64,000 nucleotides of DNA from Georgenia_B sunbinii (lineage in GTDB: Bacteria > Actinomycetota > Actinomycetes > Actinomycetales > Actinomycetaceae): assembly GCF_036421855.1 (NCBI RefSeq), contig NZ_JAZGOK010000005.1; one strand, 5' to 3'. The notes under the pieces are model-generated. The model was not told the DNA's origin. It did no database searches and was given only the letters and a program-made list of their open reading frames with translations. Position 1 is the stretch's first letter. Each line of letters opens with the position of its first letter. The position numbers were made by a program, and so were the translations under genes. Shown piece by piece: positions 27,382 through 36,550 of the stretch.

Positions 27382-27831
27382 CTACGCGGACTTCTCCGTG
27401 GTCATGAAGGACATCTGACCGTTCGCCTCGAGCACCGCGACCTTGATCTCACCGAAGGTCTCGATGCCGTCCTGGCGGGCTGCCGAGACGAAGTCGTCCA
27501 TCGAGAGCCGCTCGCGGCGCATGACGTCGAGCTTGGGCTCACCGTTCGCGAAGACGACGACCGGGGTGCCGTGGAGGACGCGGTGGGTCTTCTTCCACCG
27601 GCTGTTCACCCACGAGAGCGTCACGGTGAGCGCGGTGAAGGTGCCCACCGCGAGGACCGCCCCGGTGATGGAGTAGTCCTGCTGCGTCACCGCCTGCTGG
27701 ACGAGGTCACCCATGGTGACGAACAGGATGAGCTCGAAGGTGCTCATCTCCCCGAGGGTGGATCGCCCGGCGATCCGGGTGACCGCCCACAGGAAGAAGA
27801 AGATGACGACGGCGCGAAGCACGATCTCCAT
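27382..27831 (-). CDS. DUF421/YetF-family membrane protein
   Basis: A 149-aa protein with three N-terminal helices (residues 4-75) and a cytosolic domain with VLHGTPVVVFANGEPKLDVM and the SMDDFVSAARQDGIETFGEIK signature of DUF421. Function unknown; in spore-formers YetF-like proteins belong to membrane complexes. It is convergent with katE and followed upstream by a small membrane-anchored gene, 9 bp away, probably its operon partner. Confidence 0.88.
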   Translation of the reverse strand: MEIVLRAVVIFFFLWAVTRIAGRSTLGEMSTFELILFVTMGDLVQQAVTQQDYSITGAVLAVGTFTALTVTLSWVNSRWKKTHRVLHGTPVVVFANGEPKLDVMRRERLSMDDFVSAARQDGIETFGEIKVAVLEANGQMSFMTTEKSA

Positions 27832-27840
27832 GGGCGTCTC

Positions 27841-28350
27841 CTAGGGGAAGATGAAGGTGCTGAACTCGATCGGGGCGACCCGCTCGCCGTCGACCATGAG
27901 TGCGACGACACCGGAGTCCCCGACCTGCGAGGCCGGCTGGATGTACTGGTCCAGGGACACCCGGAAGGTGTCGCCCTCGGGGGCGGTGAACGTCCAGTAC
28001 AGGTAGATGCCGTCGCGCGTGGCGTCGGCGAGCTCCGGGTCGATGCCCTGGTGCTCGTAGATATCGAAGTAGTCGGCGGTGACCGCCAGCGTGATCTCGT
28101 CGTCGAAGCCGTTCTCGCTGGTGATCTCCAGCTGCCACGGCCGGTCGAGGCCGGTGCGGGCGGTCTGCGGGTAGGTCAGCGACAGGGTGTAGCCGTCCGC
28201 CTCGGCCGTGCGGGTGACGTCGCGGTCCCCCAGCAGCCCGAGCAGCCCGGCGAGGAGCACTGCGAGGAGGACGGCCATGCTGATCCGGCGCCCCACCACG
28301 CTGCGCGGCTCGGCGTCGGCGCCGCGGACGTTCTCCAGCATCGACGTCAT
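27841..28350 (-). CDS. Membrane-anchored protein paired with DUF421
   Basis: A 169-aa protein with one transmembrane helix (residues 25-42, VLLAVLLAGLLGLLGD) and an extracytoplasmic beta-rich domain of about 120 residues. It resembles no family I can name. Its position immediately before the DUF421 gene on the same strand suggests the two form one membrane unit. Confidence 0.65.
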   Translation of the reverse strand: MTSMLENVRGADAEPRSVVGRRISMAVLLAVLLAGLLGLLGDRDVTRTAEADGYTLSLTYPQTARTGLDRPWQLEITSENGFDDEITLAVTADYFDIYEHQGIDPELADATRDGIYLYWTFTAPEGDTFRVSLDQYIQPASQVGDSGVVALMVDGERVAPIEFSTFIFP

Positions 28351-28550
28351 GCTCGATGTCTACCAGAGCCCGTCGGGACCCGCCCCTCGACGTTCGGAGC
28401 GCCCGCGTGCCTCGGGATCCCGCGAGAAACGGCAGAAGCGGTTCCCCGCGCGCAAACCGAGAAGTGGTCCTACTCTCACGAGCATGGGCTGGCCCGCTGG
28501 CGCCGGACGACCTCTCCCCCGCCGGTGGGCCCTGATCGAAGGAGATCGCT

Positions 28551-29951
28551 ATGAGGGCTCGCACCACACGCCTCGTCGCAGTCACGGCCACCGGGCTGCT
28601 CGCCGTCGCCGCCTGCGCGCAGGGCACCGGGGGTACCGGCGACGGGGAGGAGACCAGCGACGGCGGCGGCAGCTTCGACTCGTCGGCCGAGCTGTCCGGT
28701 GAGCTGGAGATCATGGGCTTCGGCCTCGGCGACGACGTCGCGACCTCACGCTACGAGGTGGCCGAGGAGGCGCTGGGCGACGGCGTGACGATCAACCTCG
28801 TCGAGGGCGCACTGGACATCCAGCAGTTCCTCACCGCGGTGGCCTCGGGGAACCCGCCGGACCTCATCATCACCGACCGGGACCAGATCGGGACCTTCGC
28901 CTCCCGCGGGGCCATCATCCCGCTCACCCAGTGCATCGAGGGCGAGGGCATCGCGATCGACGACTACCGCGACGCCGCGCTGGGCCAGGTGACCTTCGCC
29001 GACGAGGTGTACGGCATCCCGGAGTTCAACTCCATCCAGCTGACGATGGCCAACGCCGACCTGCTCGACGGCGCCGGCCTCTCCATCGAGGACGTCAACG
29101 GATCCGACTGGGCGGCCATCACCGCTGCCAACGAGGCGATGACGGTGACCGACGGCGGCAGCCTGCGGGTCATCGGCTACGACTCCAAGCTGCCGGAGTT
29201 CCTCCCGCTGTGGGCGCACGCCAACGGCACGGACCTCATCTCCGAGGACGGGCGCACCGCGCAGATCAACGACCCCGCCGTCGTCGAGGCGCTGGAGTGG
29301 GCGCTGCAGATCTACGACGCCCAGGGCGGCTTCGGCACCGTCAAGGCGCTGCGTGACTCCGCCGACTTCTTCGGCGCGGAGAACCAGTTCGTCACCGACA
29401 CCCTGGGCGCGATGCCGATGGAGCAGTGGTACCTCAACGTCCTCAACGACGTCTCGCCGGACGTGTCGATGGCCTTCGACGCGCTGCGCGACACGAGCGG
29501 TGAGCCGATGGCCTTCGGCGGCGGCAACGCCTGGGCGATCACCGCGGGCTCGGGCAACCCGGAGGCCGCCTGCCGGTTCGCCCGGGCGATGACCGAGGTG
29601 AGCACGTGGCTGGTGGCGGCGGAGAACCGCATCGAGCTGCGCGAGAGCGAGGGCGGCACGTTCACCGGCATCCTCACCGGCAACGAGGTCGCCGACGAGC
29701 AGATCCGTGAGCTCGTCCCCACCACCGGTGACGGGATGTGGGACTCGGCGATCGAGGCGATGTACACCGCCAACGACGCCGCCTTCAGCTACCCGGCCAG
29801 CGCGGCCGACAACGAGTTCGACACCGCGTGGACCGACGCCGTCAACCGGGTGCTCAACGGCCAGGAGGAGCCGCAGGCGGCGCTCGACCGGGCCCAGGAC
29901 GAGGCGCAGCAGGCGCTCGACGCGGCCTGGGCGGACTGGGACGAGGACTAG
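28551..29951 (+). CDS. Sugar-type ABC substrate-binding lipoprotein
   Basis: A 466-aa SBP family 1 lipoprotein with lipobox LLAVAACAQG (Cys near residue 22). The mature domain shows typical features: PPDLIITDRDQIGTF, GIPEFNSIQLTMANADLL and a late FGGGNAWAITAG. A strong AAGGAG precedes the ATG. It binds an unknown sugar or related compound and works with the two permeases that follow. No LacI regulator is adjacent. Confidence 0.9.
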   Translation: MRARTTRLVAVTATGLLAVAACAQGTGGTGDGEETSDGGGSFDSSAELSGELEIMGFGLGDDVATSRYEVAEEALGDGVTINLVEGALDIQQFLTAVASGNPPDLIITDRDQIGTFASRGAIIPLTQCIEGEGIAIDDYRDAALGQVTFADEVYGIPEFNSIQLTMANADLLDGAGLSIEDVNGSDWAAITAANEAMTVTDGGSLRVIGYDSKLPEFLPLWAHANGTDLISEDGRTAQINDPAVVEALEWALQIYDAQGGFGTVKALRDSADFFGAENQFVTDTLGAMPMEQWYLNVLNDVSPDVSMAFDALRDTSGEPMAFGGGNAWAITAGSGNPEAACRFARAMTEVSTWLVAAENRIELRESEGGTFTGILTGNEVADEQIRELVPTTGDGMWDSAIEAMYTANDAAFSYPASAADNEFDTAWTDAVNRVLNGQEEPQAALDRAQDEAQQALDAAWADWDED

Positions 29952-29953
29952 CC

Positions 29954-30901
29954 GTGGCGGCCGGCCTCACCACGCGCGACGCGGGTGTGCCGCTGCGTCC
30001 CGCGCTGCGTCGGCGCCAGCGCCGCAACCTGCGGTCCGCGCTGCTGTTCATCAGTCCGTGGATCATCGGCGCCACCGTGTTCACCGTGTGGCCGATCCTC
30101 TACAGCGGCTACCTGTCGCTGACGGACTACGACGTCATCAACGCCCCGGAGTTCATCGGCCTGGACAACTACCGCCAGCTGCTGGCGGACCCGAAGATCG
30201 CACTCTCGCTGGCGAACACGGTGTACTACACGGTCATCCTGGTGCCGCTGCAGATCATCTTCTCGCTGTCGCTGGCGATGCTGCTCAACGAGGCGGGCCG
30301 GTCCGCCGGCTTCTTCCGCACGGTGTTCTACCTGCCGAACATGACGCCGCCGGTGGCCGTCGGCATCATGCTGCTGCTGCTGTTCAACGGTCAGGACGGC
30401 CTGGTGAACGCGGTCCTCGGCTGGTTCGGCATCGACGGCCCCAACTGGACGACCGACCCCACGTGGATCAAGCCGGGCCTCATCGCGATGTCGCTGTGGT
30501 CGGTCGGCTCGACCGTCATCATCCTGCTCGCCGCGCTGCGCAACGTGCCCACCGAGCTGTACGACGCCGCCCGCGTCGACGGCGCGAACATGTGGCACCG
30601 GACCGTCAAGATCACCGTGCCGATGATCAGCGGCACGATCTTCTTCCTCGTCGTCGTCAACACCATCGCCGGTTTCCAGACCTTCACCGAGGCCTACACC
30701 GCGTACTGGGGCGCGGGCACGTACAGCAACGAGTCGGCGCTGTTCTACGCGATCTACCTGTTCCAGCAGGCCTTCGAGTACCTCAACATGGGCTACGCCT
30801 CGGCGATGGCATGGCTGCTGTTCGTCATCATCATGGTGATCACCGGCATCCAGTTCCTCGTCAGCAGACGGCTCGTCTACTACGAGGGGGACCCGAAATG
30901 A
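29954..30901 (+). CDS. Sugar ABC permease (MalF/UgpA type)
   Basis: A 315-aa permease with six helices and the EAA loop ELYDAARVDGANMWHRTVKITVP (about residues 195-217, described by its ends). The GTG lies 2 bp after the stop of the binding-protein gene, and the end overlaps the second permease. The frame stays open well upstream, but only this start makes sense. It pairs with the second permease to form the channel. Confidence 0.9.
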   Translation: MAAGLTTRDAGVPLRPALRRRQRRNLRSALLFISPWIIGATVFTVWPILYSGYLSLTDYDVINAPEFIGLDNYRQLLADPKIALSLANTVYYTVILVPLQIIFSLSLAMLLNEAGRSAGFFRTVFYLPNMTPPVAVGIMLLLLFNGQDGLVNAVLGWFGIDGPNWTTDPTWIKPGLIAMSLWSVGSTVIILLAALRNVPTELYDAARVDGANMWHRTVKITVPMISGTIFFLVVVNTIAGFQTFTEAYTAYWGAGTYSNESALFYAIYLFQQAFEYLNMGYASAMAWLLFVIIMVITGIQFLVSRRLVYYEGDPK

Positions 30902-31890
30902 CGACGGCGGCCGGGACCGGTCCGCGCCGGGAGGTCGCCAGCCGTGCGCTCACCGGCGACCTGCGGCCCGACGGACCCGTGGGACCTGAGGAACCCGACG
31001 GCGGCAACGGCGCGCCGTCGCCCGCGTCGCCGCCGCCATCGCTGCGCCCGGACCGGTCGAAGAAGCCGCTGTACGTCAAGCTGCTCATCGCCGCCGCGCT
31101 GCTGGTGTTCAGCCTGGTGTTCGTCTACCCGTTCGTGTGGCTGGTGAGCGCCTCGTTCAAGCCGCGCGGCGAGGTGTTCGACAACAAGCTCATCCCCGAG
31201 ACCTTCACCTGGGACAACTACGTCACGGTCTGGCAGCAGGCCCCGTTGGCGGTGTGGATCCTCAACACCGTCATCGTCACGGTGCTGGCCGCGACGACGG
31301 TCGCCATCTCCAGCGCGATGGTCGCGTGGGGCTTCTCCTACTTCCAGTTCCGGGGCCGCAGCGCGCTGTTCGGCGTCGTGCTGGCCACCATGATGCTGCC
31401 CGGCGCGGTGACCATGGTGCCGGTCTTCCTCATCTGGAACGCGCTGGGGCAGGTGGGCACGCTGACACCGCTGTGGGCGGCGAACATGTTCGGCAGCGCG
31501 TTCTACATCTTCCTGCTGCGGCAGTTCTTCCTCGGGCTGCCACGCAGCCTGTTCGAGGCGGCCCGCATCGACGGCGCGAACAACTGGAAGATCTTCAGCC
31601 GGATCGCGGTCCCGCTGTGCAAACCGGCGATCATCGTCACGCTGATCTTCGAGTTCCAGGCGTCGTGGACCAACCTCATGGCGGCGCTCATCTACCTGCG
31701 GGACTCGAGCACCTTCACGGTGCCGCGCGGGCTCAAGGCGCTGCTCGACCAGTTCGGCTTCGGCGGGAACTGGAACTGGGAGGTGGTCATCACCGCGAGC
31801 GTCATCACGACGATCCCGATGATCGTGCTGTTTTTCCTCGCCCAGCGCCACTTCGTCGAGGGGATCGCGACCACCGGCGCCAAGAACTGA
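30898..31890 (+). CDS. Sugar ABC permease (MalG type)
   Basis: A 330-aa permease with a 45-residue Pro/Gly-rich cytosolic N-terminus, then six helices and the EAA loop SLFEAARIDGANNWKIF near residue 220. It starts inside the upstream stop. No ATPase is encoded next to it, so the transporter likely uses a shared MsiK-type ATPase elsewhere, as is common in actinobacteria. Confidence 0.9.
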   Translation: MTTAAGTGPRREVASRALTGDLRPDGPVGPEEPDGGNGAPSPASPPPSLRPDRSKKPLYVKLLIAAALLVFSLVFVYPFVWLVSASFKPRGEVFDNKLIPETFTWDNYVTVWQQAPLAVWILNTVIVTVLAATTVAISSAMVAWGFSYFQFRGRSALFGVVLATMMLPGAVTMVPVFLIWNALGQVGTLTPLWAANMFGSAFYIFLLRQFFLGLPRSLFEAARIDGANNWKIFSRIAVPLCKPAIIVTLIFEFQASWTNLMAALIYLRDSSTFTVPRGLKALLDQFGFGGNWNWEVVITASVITTIPMIVLFFLAQRHFVEGIATTGAKN

Positions 31891-32595
31891 TCAGCTGCTG
31901 CGGCGCGGCGCGCCGATGCGGACGCGCACCATCGGGGCGAAGTGCGCCGTCGGTTCGGCGGCGAGCGGCGGCAGCGAGTCGGCCAGCAGCAGGCCGGTGG
32001 GCTCAACGCTCGCCCGCGCGTGGTGCAGCGGCCACGGCTCGTGCTCGATCGGTGTCCGCCACAGCTGGCCCCAGGCGTAGCTGTAGGCGTTCCACCGGCC
32101 GGTGAGGAAGGTGGTGAGCGCGTCCGGACCGGTGAGCGGGTCCCCCACCCGAACCTCGGCCGCGAGCCGCCCACCGCCGCACCGCCGGCGCGAGGCGTAC
32201 CTCGTGGTGCTGCCCCGGCGTCCCAACGCGGTGCGCGAGTACATGTAGGGCAGGCCCAGCAGACGCAGGCCGGCCACCACGGGGAGCCGGGAGCACTCCA
32301 GCGAGAAGAACCACACGCCGTCGCGGCCGTCGGGGCCGCGCACATAGGTCCGGACGTTGACCTCGACGAACCGTGGCACCAGCGCAACCGGCACCGTGGG
32401 CGTGCCGAGGTACCGCATGAGGAACGGCGTCACCCCGACCCAGGCCGCGCCGTCGAAGGTGTCGAGCTCCAGCCCTGCCGGGAGCCGGCGCTGCATCATC
32501 GCCGGCGCCACCGGCCAGTGGAGAAAGCTCAGCGACTGCCAGTGCTGGGCGTTGACCGCCACCCGCACCCGGTGCTCGGGGACCCGGCTCACCAT
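31891..32595 (-). CDS. DUF2071 (YqjF-like) protein
   Basis: A 234-aa protein of the YqjF/DUF2071 family. The family's opening segment appears as WQSLSFLHWPVAP, followed by LPAGLELDTFDGAAWVGVTPFLM and VRTYVRGPDGRDGVWFFSLE. Function is unknown. It is convergent with the sugar transporter with no gap at all between the stop codons. Confidence 0.88.
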   Translation of the reverse strand: MVSRVPEHRVRVAVNAQHWQSLSFLHWPVAPAMMQRRLPAGLELDTFDGAAWVGVTPFLMRYLGTPTVPVALVPRFVEVNVRTYVRGPDGRDGVWFFSLECSRLPVVAGLRLLGLPYMYSRTALGRRGSTTRYASRRRCGGGRLAAEVRVGDPLTGPDALTTFLTGRWNAYSYAWGQLWRTPIEHEPWPLHHARASVEPTGLLLADSLPPLAAEPTAHFAPMVRVRIGAPRRSS

Positions 32596-32759
32596 CGTCC
32601 GCCGCCTCCCCGGGGCTCTCGTGCCCGCCCTGCCAACGTTACGGGCGTGCCTCGGTGCCCGCACCCGCGCCGGAGGCTCGAGATGCACGGCGACGGGCGC
32701 CGTGACAATCTCAGGCCAGATCCAGGGGTCACCTGGGCAGCGCACGAGCGGAGCACGAG

Positions 32760-33848
32760 ATGGACAGGCGCACCCTCGCGGCACCGGCGGCCGGTGTTCC
32801 GTTGATGACGAGTGAGCTCGACGAGCAGTACCCGTTCTCGGCCCGCGGCGAGCTGAGCGGCCAGCTGCTCGCCGTGCTCACCGGCGACGACGCGGCGGCC
32901 ACCGGTCTCACCGACCTCGCCCACCGCGTGCTGCTCGAGGTCACCGACATCGTCCGGGACGACGACGTGCAGCTCGCCCTCTTCACGCTCTACTGCCTCG
33001 CTTACGGCTCGCTCGGCCAGGTCGGTGCCCGGTGGGAGTGGTCCCCCGATCTCATCCGGCTGCGCACCACGCTGGAGGAGTCGTTCGAGACCGCGCTGCG
33101 TGAGCGGGTCGCGGTGCCGCCGCTGCCGCCGACCCGGTCCGCCGACGTCGCCGCGGCACTCTTCAGCCTCACCACGCCGTCGGGCGGGCCGAGCCTGGCG
33201 AGGTACGTGGCCAAGCGGGCCACGCTGGACCAGCTGCGTGAGCTCCTCGTGCACCGCACCATCTACACGCTGCGGGAGGCGGACCCGCACTCGTGGGCGA
33301 TCCCGCGGCTCACCGGCCGGGCGAAGGCCGCACTCGTGGAGATCCAGGCCGACGAGTACGGCGGTGGCGACCACGACCGGATGCACGCGGTGATCTTCGC
33401 GCAGACGGTGCGCGGCCTGGGCCTGAGCGACCGGTACGGGGACTACGTCGACAACGTCCCGGCGCTGACCCTGGCCTCGCACAACGCGATGTCGATGTTC
33501 GGCCTCAACCGCCGGATGCGGGGCGCGATCGTCGGGCACCTCGCGGCGTTCGAGATGACGTCGTCGATCCCCAACCGCTTCTACGGCGACGGGTTCCGCC
33601 GCCACGGCTTCGGCCCCGATGTCACGTGGTACTTCGACGAGCACGTCGAGGCTGACGCGGTGCACGAGCAGATCGCCGGCCACGACCTTGCCGGCGCGCT
33701 GGCCGAGGACGAGCCCGAGCTGTTGCCCGACCTCATGTTCGGCGCCGCCGCCTGCCTCGCGATGGACGACTGGGTCGGCGACCACATCCTCGGTGCGTGG
33801 CACGCCGACCGTTCCTCGCTGCGGCGGCCCCTGCCGGCAGCACGGTGA
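32760..33848 (+). CDS. Haem-oxygenase-like iron enzyme (HDO family)
   Basis: A 362-aa protein of the iron-containing redox enzyme family. The metal motif H-x3-D-x2-H appears at His295, Asp299 and His302 (DEHVEADAVHE), as in the di-iron/iron enzymes UndA and CADD. Glu265 in FEMTSS and Glu199 in DEYGGG with nearby His205/His210 supply the other candidate ligands. HDO enzymes activate oxygen for fatty-acid decarboxylation, N-oxygenation or other cleavages. The substrate here is unknown. It overlaps the glycosyltransferase gene, heading a five-gene operon. GGAG precedes the ATG. Confidence 0.85.
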   Translation: MDRRTLAAPAAGVPLMTSELDEQYPFSARGELSGQLLAVLTGDDAAATGLTDLAHRVLLEVTDIVRDDDVQLALFTLYCLAYGSLGQVGARWEWSPDLIRLRTTLEESFETALRERVAVPPLPPTRSADVAAALFSLTTPSGGPSLARYVAKRATLDQLRELLVHRTIYTLREADPHSWAIPRLTGRAKAALVEIQADEYGGGDHDRMHAVIFAQTVRGLGLSDRYGDYVDNVPALTLASHNAMSMFGLNRRMRGAIVGHLAAFEMTSSIPNRFYGDGFRRHGFGPDVTWYFDEHVEADAVHEQIAGHDLAGALAEDEPELLPDLMFGAAACLAMDDWVGDHILGAWHADRSSLRRPLPAAR

Positions 33849-34885
33849 TGAGACAGCGGGCCGAGTACGTCCTGCCGCTGCGCTGGCTGGACGACCGGGG
33901 CCTGCCCGACCTCACCGGCTACCTGCGCCGGCTGGCCGGCTGGCTGGACGTCACCGTGGTCGACGGGTCGCCCGCGCCGGTGTTCGCCGAGCACGAGCGG
34001 GAGTGGGGTGATCTCGTGCGGCACCTGCGACCTCGGCCGCGCCGGGGCGCGAACGGCAAGGTCGCCGGGGTGATGACCGGGCTGCAGACCGCCCGCCACG
34101 AGCACGTCGTCATCGCCGACGACGACGTGCGGTACGACCGCGAGAACCTCACCGCCGTCCTCGCCCGCCTCGACGGCGCCGACCTTGTCCACCCGCAGAA
34201 CGTGTTCAGCGACTGGCCGTGGCACGCCCGGTGGGACACCGCGAGGTCGCTCGTCAACCGGGCGACAGGGCCGGACTACTCGGGAACCACCGCCGTCCGC
34301 CGCTCGGTGGTGCTGGCCGCCGGCGGCTACGACGGTGACGTGCTGTTCGAGAACCTCGAGCTCATCCGGACGGTCACCGCTGCCGGTGGCCGTGTCGACC
34401 ACGCGGCTGACGTGTTCGTGGCCCGCCGGCCGCCCGCCGTGCGGCACTTCGTGTCGCAGCGCGTCCGGCAGGCCTACGACGACTTCGCCGAGCCGGGCCG
34501 GCTGCTGCGAGAGCTGGCCATCGCGCCGCTGGTAGTTGCCCTCCTGGTGCGGCGGCGCCCGGACCTGCTGGTAGTGGCCGCAGGTGTGGCCGTCGCCGTC
34601 GCCGTCGTCGGCCGGCTGCGCCACGGCGGCCGGCAGGCCTACCCGCCCGACACCCCGCTGTGGGCGCCGCTGTGGCTCGCCGAGCGCGGCGTGTGCAGCT
34701 GGCTCGCGCTGGGATACCGGTTCCGCGGCGGCGTGCCGTATGCCGGCGGCCGGCTGGTGCACGCGGCCACCCCGCTGCGGATCTTGCAGCGCCGAGCGGC
34801 AGCGCGGCGACCGGTCGGGCCGGATACAGCGCGGGCGGCGACGAGCCCGGTGACCACACCCACGACGGCCAGGAGGCCCGCGTGA
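33848..34885 (+). CDS. Membrane-associated family-2 glycosyltransferase
   Basis: A 345-aa protein with a GT-A domain (residues 1-220). The Asp-rich motif is VIADDDVRYD near residue 90, and a Trp/Arg segment WPWHARWDTARSLV is acceptor-side-like. The C-terminal half has two hydrophobic stretches (LAIAPLVVALLV, LLVVAAGVAVAVAVVG). The start overlaps the preceding stop (TGATG) and the end overlaps the CDGSH gene. Sugar donor and acceptor are unknown. It may glycosylate the product of this operon or a lipid. Confidence 0.8.
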   Translation: MRQRAEYVLPLRWLDDRGLPDLTGYLRRLAGWLDVTVVDGSPAPVFAEHEREWGDLVRHLRPRPRRGANGKVAGVMTGLQTARHEHVVIADDDVRYDRENLTAVLARLDGADLVHPQNVFSDWPWHARWDTARSLVNRATGPDYSGTTAVRRSVVLAAGGYDGDVLFENLELIRTVTAAGGRVDHAADVFVARRPPAVRHFVSQRVRQAYDDFAEPGRLLRELAIAPLVVALLVRRRPDLLVVAAGVAVAVAVVGRLRHGGRQAYPPDTPLWAPLWLAERGVCSWLALGYRFRGGVPYAGGRLVHAATPLRILQRRAAARRPVGPDTARAATSPVTTPTTARRPA

Positions 34886-35319
34886 CCGACAACAGCGACA
34901 AGCCGACCATCACTGCGTACCCCAACGGGCCGCTCATCGTCCGCGGCGACGTCACGATCCTCTCCGCCGACGGCGAGCCGGTCCCCCGCCGGCGGCGCAC
35001 CGTCGCGCTGTGCCGGTGCGGCGCCTCGACGATCAAGCCGTTCTGCGACGGGACCCACCGGATCACCGGCTTCTGCACCGAGGAGCCCGAGGCGTGGGTC
35101 CGAGCACCGCCACCCGGGGACCCCTCCGCTCCGGATGCAAGCAGCGAGGCACCGTGGAACTCTGAGGTCATGAGCGAGCCAACGACGCCGTCCGAGAAGC
35201 CGTACGACCCCGCCAAGGACCCCGACGCGGATCCGGAGGAGCTCGAGTCGAAGCCGCCCCGGCCGTCGCAGGCCGAGGGCGAGGACGACGCCACCGCCCA
35301 GCCGCAGTCTCCGAGCTGA
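34882..35319 (+). CDS. CDGSH iron-sulphur protein with acidic C-terminal extension
   Basis: A 145-aa protein with a single CDGSH domain. Cys44, Cys46, Cys55 and His59 (CRCGASTIKPFCDGTH) give the 3Cys-1His 2Fe-2S site with spacing identical to mitoNEET. Residues 97-145 begin with an internal ATG (35170), are acidic and Pro-rich (PAKDPDADPEE), and resemble free-standing small actinobacterial proteins. They may be a fused second gene or an internal start. GGAGG precedes the GTG. As an electron carrier it could serve the HDO enzyme or dehydrogenase of this operon. Confidence 0.85.
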   Translation: MTDNSDKPTITAYPNGPLIVRGDVTILSADGEPVPRRRRTVALCRCGASTIKPFCDGTHRITGFCTEEPEAWVRAPPPGDPSAPDASSEAPWNSEVMSEPTTPSEKPYDPAKDPDADPEELESKPPRPSQAEGEDDATAQPQSPS

Positions 35320-35326
35320 GGCCGCC

Positions 35327-36550
35327 GTGCGCGCGCTGACCTGGCAGGGTCGCAACAGCGTCTCGGTGGAGGACGTCCCGGATCCGCAGCTGCGCGATCC
35401 GCGTGACGCGATCATCCGAGTGACGTCGACGGCCATCTGCGGCTCCGACCTGCACCTCTACGCCGTCCTCGGCCCGTTCATCGATCCGGGCGACGTGCTC
35501 GGCCACGAGTCGATGGGCATCGTCGAGGAGGTCGGCCGGGAGGTCACCAACCTCAAGCCTGGCGACCGCGTCGTCGTGCCCTTCGGGATCGCCTGCGGCG
35601 CCTGCTGGATGTGCACCCGCGGGCTGCACTCCCAGTGCGAGACCACGCAGGTGCGCGAGTACGGCAAGGGCGCCTCCCTCTTCGGCTACACCAAGCTCTA
35701 CGGCCAGGTGGCCGGCGGCCAGGCGCAGTACCTGCGGGTGCCGTTCGCCGACGTCGGCCCGGTCGTCGTGCCCCACGACGACGAGCCGGACGAGCGCTAC
35801 CTCTACCTCTCCGACGTCGTGCCCACCGCGTGGCAGGCGGTGGACTACGCCGACATTCCCGAAGGCGGGTCCGTCGTCGTGCTGGGACTGGGCCCGATCG
35901 GGCAGATGTCCGCGAGGATCGCCCGGTACCGCGGCGCGTCGCAGGTGATCGGCGTCGATCTCGTCCCCGAGCGGCTGGCGATGGCGCAGCGCCACGGCGT
36001 CACCACGCTCGACCTGCGCGACGTCAGCGACCTCGGTGAGGCCGTCCGCGAGCTCACCGAGGGCCGCGGCCCGGACTCGGTGATCGACGCCGTCGGGATG
36101 GAGGCGCACGGCTCGCCGGTCGCCAAGGGCGTCCAGGCGTTCGCCGGCATGCTGCCCGACGCGGTCGCACGCCCGCTGTTCACCAACGCCGGCATCGACC
36201 GCCTCGCCGCGCTGCACAGCGCCATCGACCTCGTCCGTCGCGGCGGGACGATCTCGCTGTCCGGGGTCTACGGCGGGGCGCAGGACCCGATGCCGATGCT
36301 CGACCTGTTCGACAAGCAGGTGACCATGCGGATGGGCCAGGCCAACGTGCAACGGTGGCTGCCCGAGCTGCTCCCGATCGTCAGCGACCAGGCCGACCCG
36401 CTCGGCGTGCTCGACCTGCGCACCCACCGGCTGTCGCTGGAGGACGCGCCTCACGGCTACGACATCTTCCAGCGCAAGGACGACGGCGCGATCAAGGTGG
36501 TGCTCGACCCCACGCTCCCGTCGCAGCACCAGGACGAGGCCGCTCGATGA
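35327..36550 (+). CDS. Zinc-dependent alcohol dehydrogenase
   Basis: A 407-aa MDR enzyme with both zinc sites. The catalytic site is ICGSDLH (Cys near residue 38) with GHESMG, and the structural zinc is the four-Cys run CGACWMCTRGLHSQC (about 88-102). The NAD motif is VVVLGLGPIGQMSA near residue 185. Length and gapped insertions resemble glutathione-independent formaldehyde dehydrogenase relatives. The start GTG is 7 bp after the CDGSH stop; the end overlaps the SDR gene. Confidence 0.88.
   Translation: MRALTWQGRNSVSVEDVPDPQLRDPRDAIIRVTSTAICGSDLHLYAVLGPFIDPGDVLGHESMGIVEEVGREVTNLKPGDRVVVPFGIACGACWMCTRGLHSQCETTQVREYGKGASLFGYTKLYGQVAGGQAQYLRVPFADVGPVVVPHDDEPDERYLYLSDVVPTAWQAVDYADIPEGGSVVVLGLGPIGQMSARIARYRGASQVIGVDLVPERLAMAQRHGVTTLDLRDVSDLGEAVRELTEGRGPDSVIDAVGMEAHGSPVAKGVQAFAGMLPDAVARPLFTNAGIDRLAALHSAIDLVRRGGTISLSGVYGGAQDPMPMLDLFDKQVTMRMGQANVQRWLPELLPIVSDQADPLGVLDLRTHRLSLEDAPHGYDIFQRKDDGAIKVVLDPTLPSQHQDEAAR

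Noticed and set aside
28426..28445. LacI-type operator before the sugar ABC genes
   Set aside because: Dyad symmetry is imperfect and no LacI gene is adjacent.
29707..30897. Long upstream extension of the second sugar permease
   Set aside because: It covers the first permease in another frame; the ATG at 30898 gives a normal permease.
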